The notes under the pieces were generated by a model. It was not told where the DNA came from. It saw only the letters and a list, made by a program, of their open reading frames with translations, and searched no databases. 64,000 bases of DNA from Flavobacterium sp. UBA5153 (GTDB lineage Bacteria; Bacteroidota; Bacteroidia; Flavobacteriales; Flavobacteriaceae): NCBI GenBank assembly GCA_002413745.1, contig DHXP01000018.1, positions 110,821-174,820 on the forward strand, given 5' to 3'. The translations under genes and the position numbers were made by a program. Positions 63,041 to 64,000 of the stretch are shown one piece after another (position 1 is the stretch's first letter; every line of letters begins with the position of its first letter).

Positions 63041-63808
63041 TTATTTTTTAAATTGATTCAATGCGTTTCTGGAAAAATCAGAAAGCAACAATTTCCCCGA
63101 AATCTCGGCTCTTTCATAAAGCAAAGTGTTCCAATTTTCGGTTCCTTCCCAAAACACTTTTTTCATTTCGGTCAAAGCTTCCGGATTATAATTGGCTAGC
63201 GTATTGGCGAAAGTCGTGATTTCAAGGTCTAATTCGGTTGTAGTTTCCAACACTTTGGCGTAAAGTCCTTTTTGGTTTGCCCAAAAAGCAGTTTTCCATG
63301 CGGATGCTTCCAAAGTCATTTTAGACATGGCGCTTTTTCCTATTTTTCGGGTCAGGGCGGGTTCTATTACAAATGGCCCGATTCCTATTGCCAATTCGGA
63401 TAATTTGATGTCACTTTCACTTGTTGCCAAGGCGTAATCGCAGGCGGCAGCGATGCCAACTCCGCCACCAACGGCTTTTCCGTGAATTCTACCCACGATT
63501 ATTTTCGAACAATTGCGCATTGCATTCAACACATTGGCAAATCCCGAAAAGAATTTTGTGGCTTCTTCCAGATTCGAAACAGCTTTGAGTTCATCAAAAG
63601 AAGCACCGGCACAAAATGCTCCCGTTCCGCTGCTTTTCAAAATAATTATCGAAACAACCGGGTTACGGCTTAAATTATTGAGTTCGTTTGTCAAGCGGTC
63701 AAGCAAATCACTCGGAAAAGAATTGCTCGCAGGATGCCCAAATTCGAGGGTTGCGATTTTATTTTCGATTGTCGTGATGAGTACGCCGTTTGGGTTTTGA
63801 GTTGTCAT
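63041..63808 (-). CDS. Enoyl-CoA hydratase/isomerase family protein
   Basis: A 255-residue crotonase-fold enzyme. The oxyanion-hole elements are GAFCAGASFDEL and GKAVGGGVGIAAACDYALAT. The SELAIGIGPF region follows, as in the hydratase/isomerase group. It acts on an acyl-CoA; the exact reaction is not clear from sequence. It starts the small operon with the 58-residue membrane protein. Confidence 0.88.
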   Translation of the reverse strand: MTTQNPNGVLITTIENKIATLEFGHPASNSFPSDLLDRLTNELNNLSRNPVVSIIILKSSGTGAFCAGASFDELKAVSNLEEATKFFSGFANVLNAMRNCSKIIVGRIHGKAVGGGVGIAAACDYALATSESDIKLSELAIGIGPFVIEPALTRKIGKSAMSKMTLEASAWKTAFWANQKGLYAKVLETTTELDLEITTFANTLANYNPEALTEMKKVFWEGTENWNTLLYERAEISGKLLLSDFSRNALNQFKK

Positions 63809-63890
63809 TTCACCAATTTTGATGTAAAGTTAAAAATATTAAGGGAAGCTTAGACTTTTTTTTCAAATAGGATAGAATTGTTTTTCGAAA

Positions 63891-63923
63891 TTTGCATTAT
63901 ACTATTTTAAAATGTTATATTTG
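63891..63923 (+). promoter_or_regulatory. Predicted promoter of the terminal tRNA-like gene
   Basis: TTTG at 63891-63894 and TATATTTG at 63916-63923, 21 bp apart, are a good match to the Bacteroidota -33/-7 consensus. The tRNA-like sequence begins 12 bp later. Confidence 0.7.
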
Positions 63924-63934
63924 CGCCCTAGTTT

Positions 63935-64000
63935 GGGGGATTAGCTCATCCCGATAGCCATCGGGAGGCTAGAGCGCCCCGATAGAATCGGGAAGGTTTG
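63935..64000 (+). tRNA. tRNA-Ala-like gene with two palindromic inserts (truncated by window end)
   Basis: GGGGGATTAGCTCAT at 63935 and GGCTAGAGCG at 63967 are the 5' acceptor strand and the D arm (stem GCTC/GAGC) of a tRNA. The D loop is 24 nt instead of 7-10, because it contains the hairpin TCCCGAT-AGCC-ATCGGGA (63949-63966). A second hairpin, CCCGAT-AGA-ATCGGG (63978-63992), sits where the anticodon stem should start, followed by GGTTTG. The rest is outside the window, so anticodon and intactness are unknown; Ala is a guess from the 5' end. Confidence 0.6.

Overview
The window looks like a chromosomal segment of a Flavobacterium-type member of the Bacteroidota. This rests on several things: the AT-rich, Lys/Asn-rich coding style; several promoters with the Bacteroidota -7 pattern TAnnTTTG; a murF-alr fusion gene; a PID-CTERM type sorting tail; a complete DarA/DarB flexirubin-type pigment cluster; and a tyrosine ammonia-lyase that closely resembles, from memory, the characterised enzyme of F. 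johnsoniae. Family assignments come from motifs and recall; no database search was run.

Layout. 1-1264 is the 3' part of glycyl-tRNA synthetase. 1321-3355 is an arsenic resistance locus (arsR, acr3, arsC) with a palindromic ArsR operator over the arsR start. 3662-7824 is a signalling block: a LytTR regulator, a small exported protein made of four 14-residue repeats, a TPR histidine kinase and its response regulator. 8004-12032 holds thiL, a PfkB sugar kinase and lepA.

12376-31487 is the flexirubin (aryl polyene plus dialkylresorcinol) cluster. Tyrosine ammonia-lyase and a PaaK-like ligase would make and activate 4-coumarate. The ketosynthases, a chain-length-factor-like partner, ACP, ketoreductase and hotdog dehydratases would extend it to an aryl polyene. 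DarA/DarB would make the dialkylresorcinol. A methyltransferase and a halogenase-like flavoprotein may decorate the ring. An ABC exporter would move material out, and a BtrH-like protein is a candidate for joining the two halves. A family 2 glycosyltransferase in this cluster has decayed to a roughly 300 bp remnant.

31567-32559 is dusB. 32627-37192 is an accessory stretch. It holds an antitoxin-like gene with a toxin gene broken by a stop codon, then a six-gene minus-strand array of unknown function: two paralogous small proteins with internal duplication, an exported protein, two coiled-coil proteins (one membrane-anchored) and a PD-(D/E)XK HsdR_N-like nuclease. An XRE regulator is divergent from it. 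This array is the best candidate in the window for an undescribed system.

37195-64000 is mostly housekeeping: a LolC/E-like permease, rbfA, methylmalonyl-CoA epimerase, a CAU tRNA, ribE, pdxA, the DUF177-rpmF-fabH-accB-accC run, an S9 peptidase, mtgA, a TonB receptor with a His-rich partner, asd, mscL, murF-alr, ade, recJ, an MFS transporter, lpxH, queD and an enoyl-CoA hydratase. The window ends inside a tRNA-Ala-like gene that has a good promoter but carries two short palindromes, one in the D loop and one at the anticodon stem. Several dispersed palindromic repeats lie between genes.
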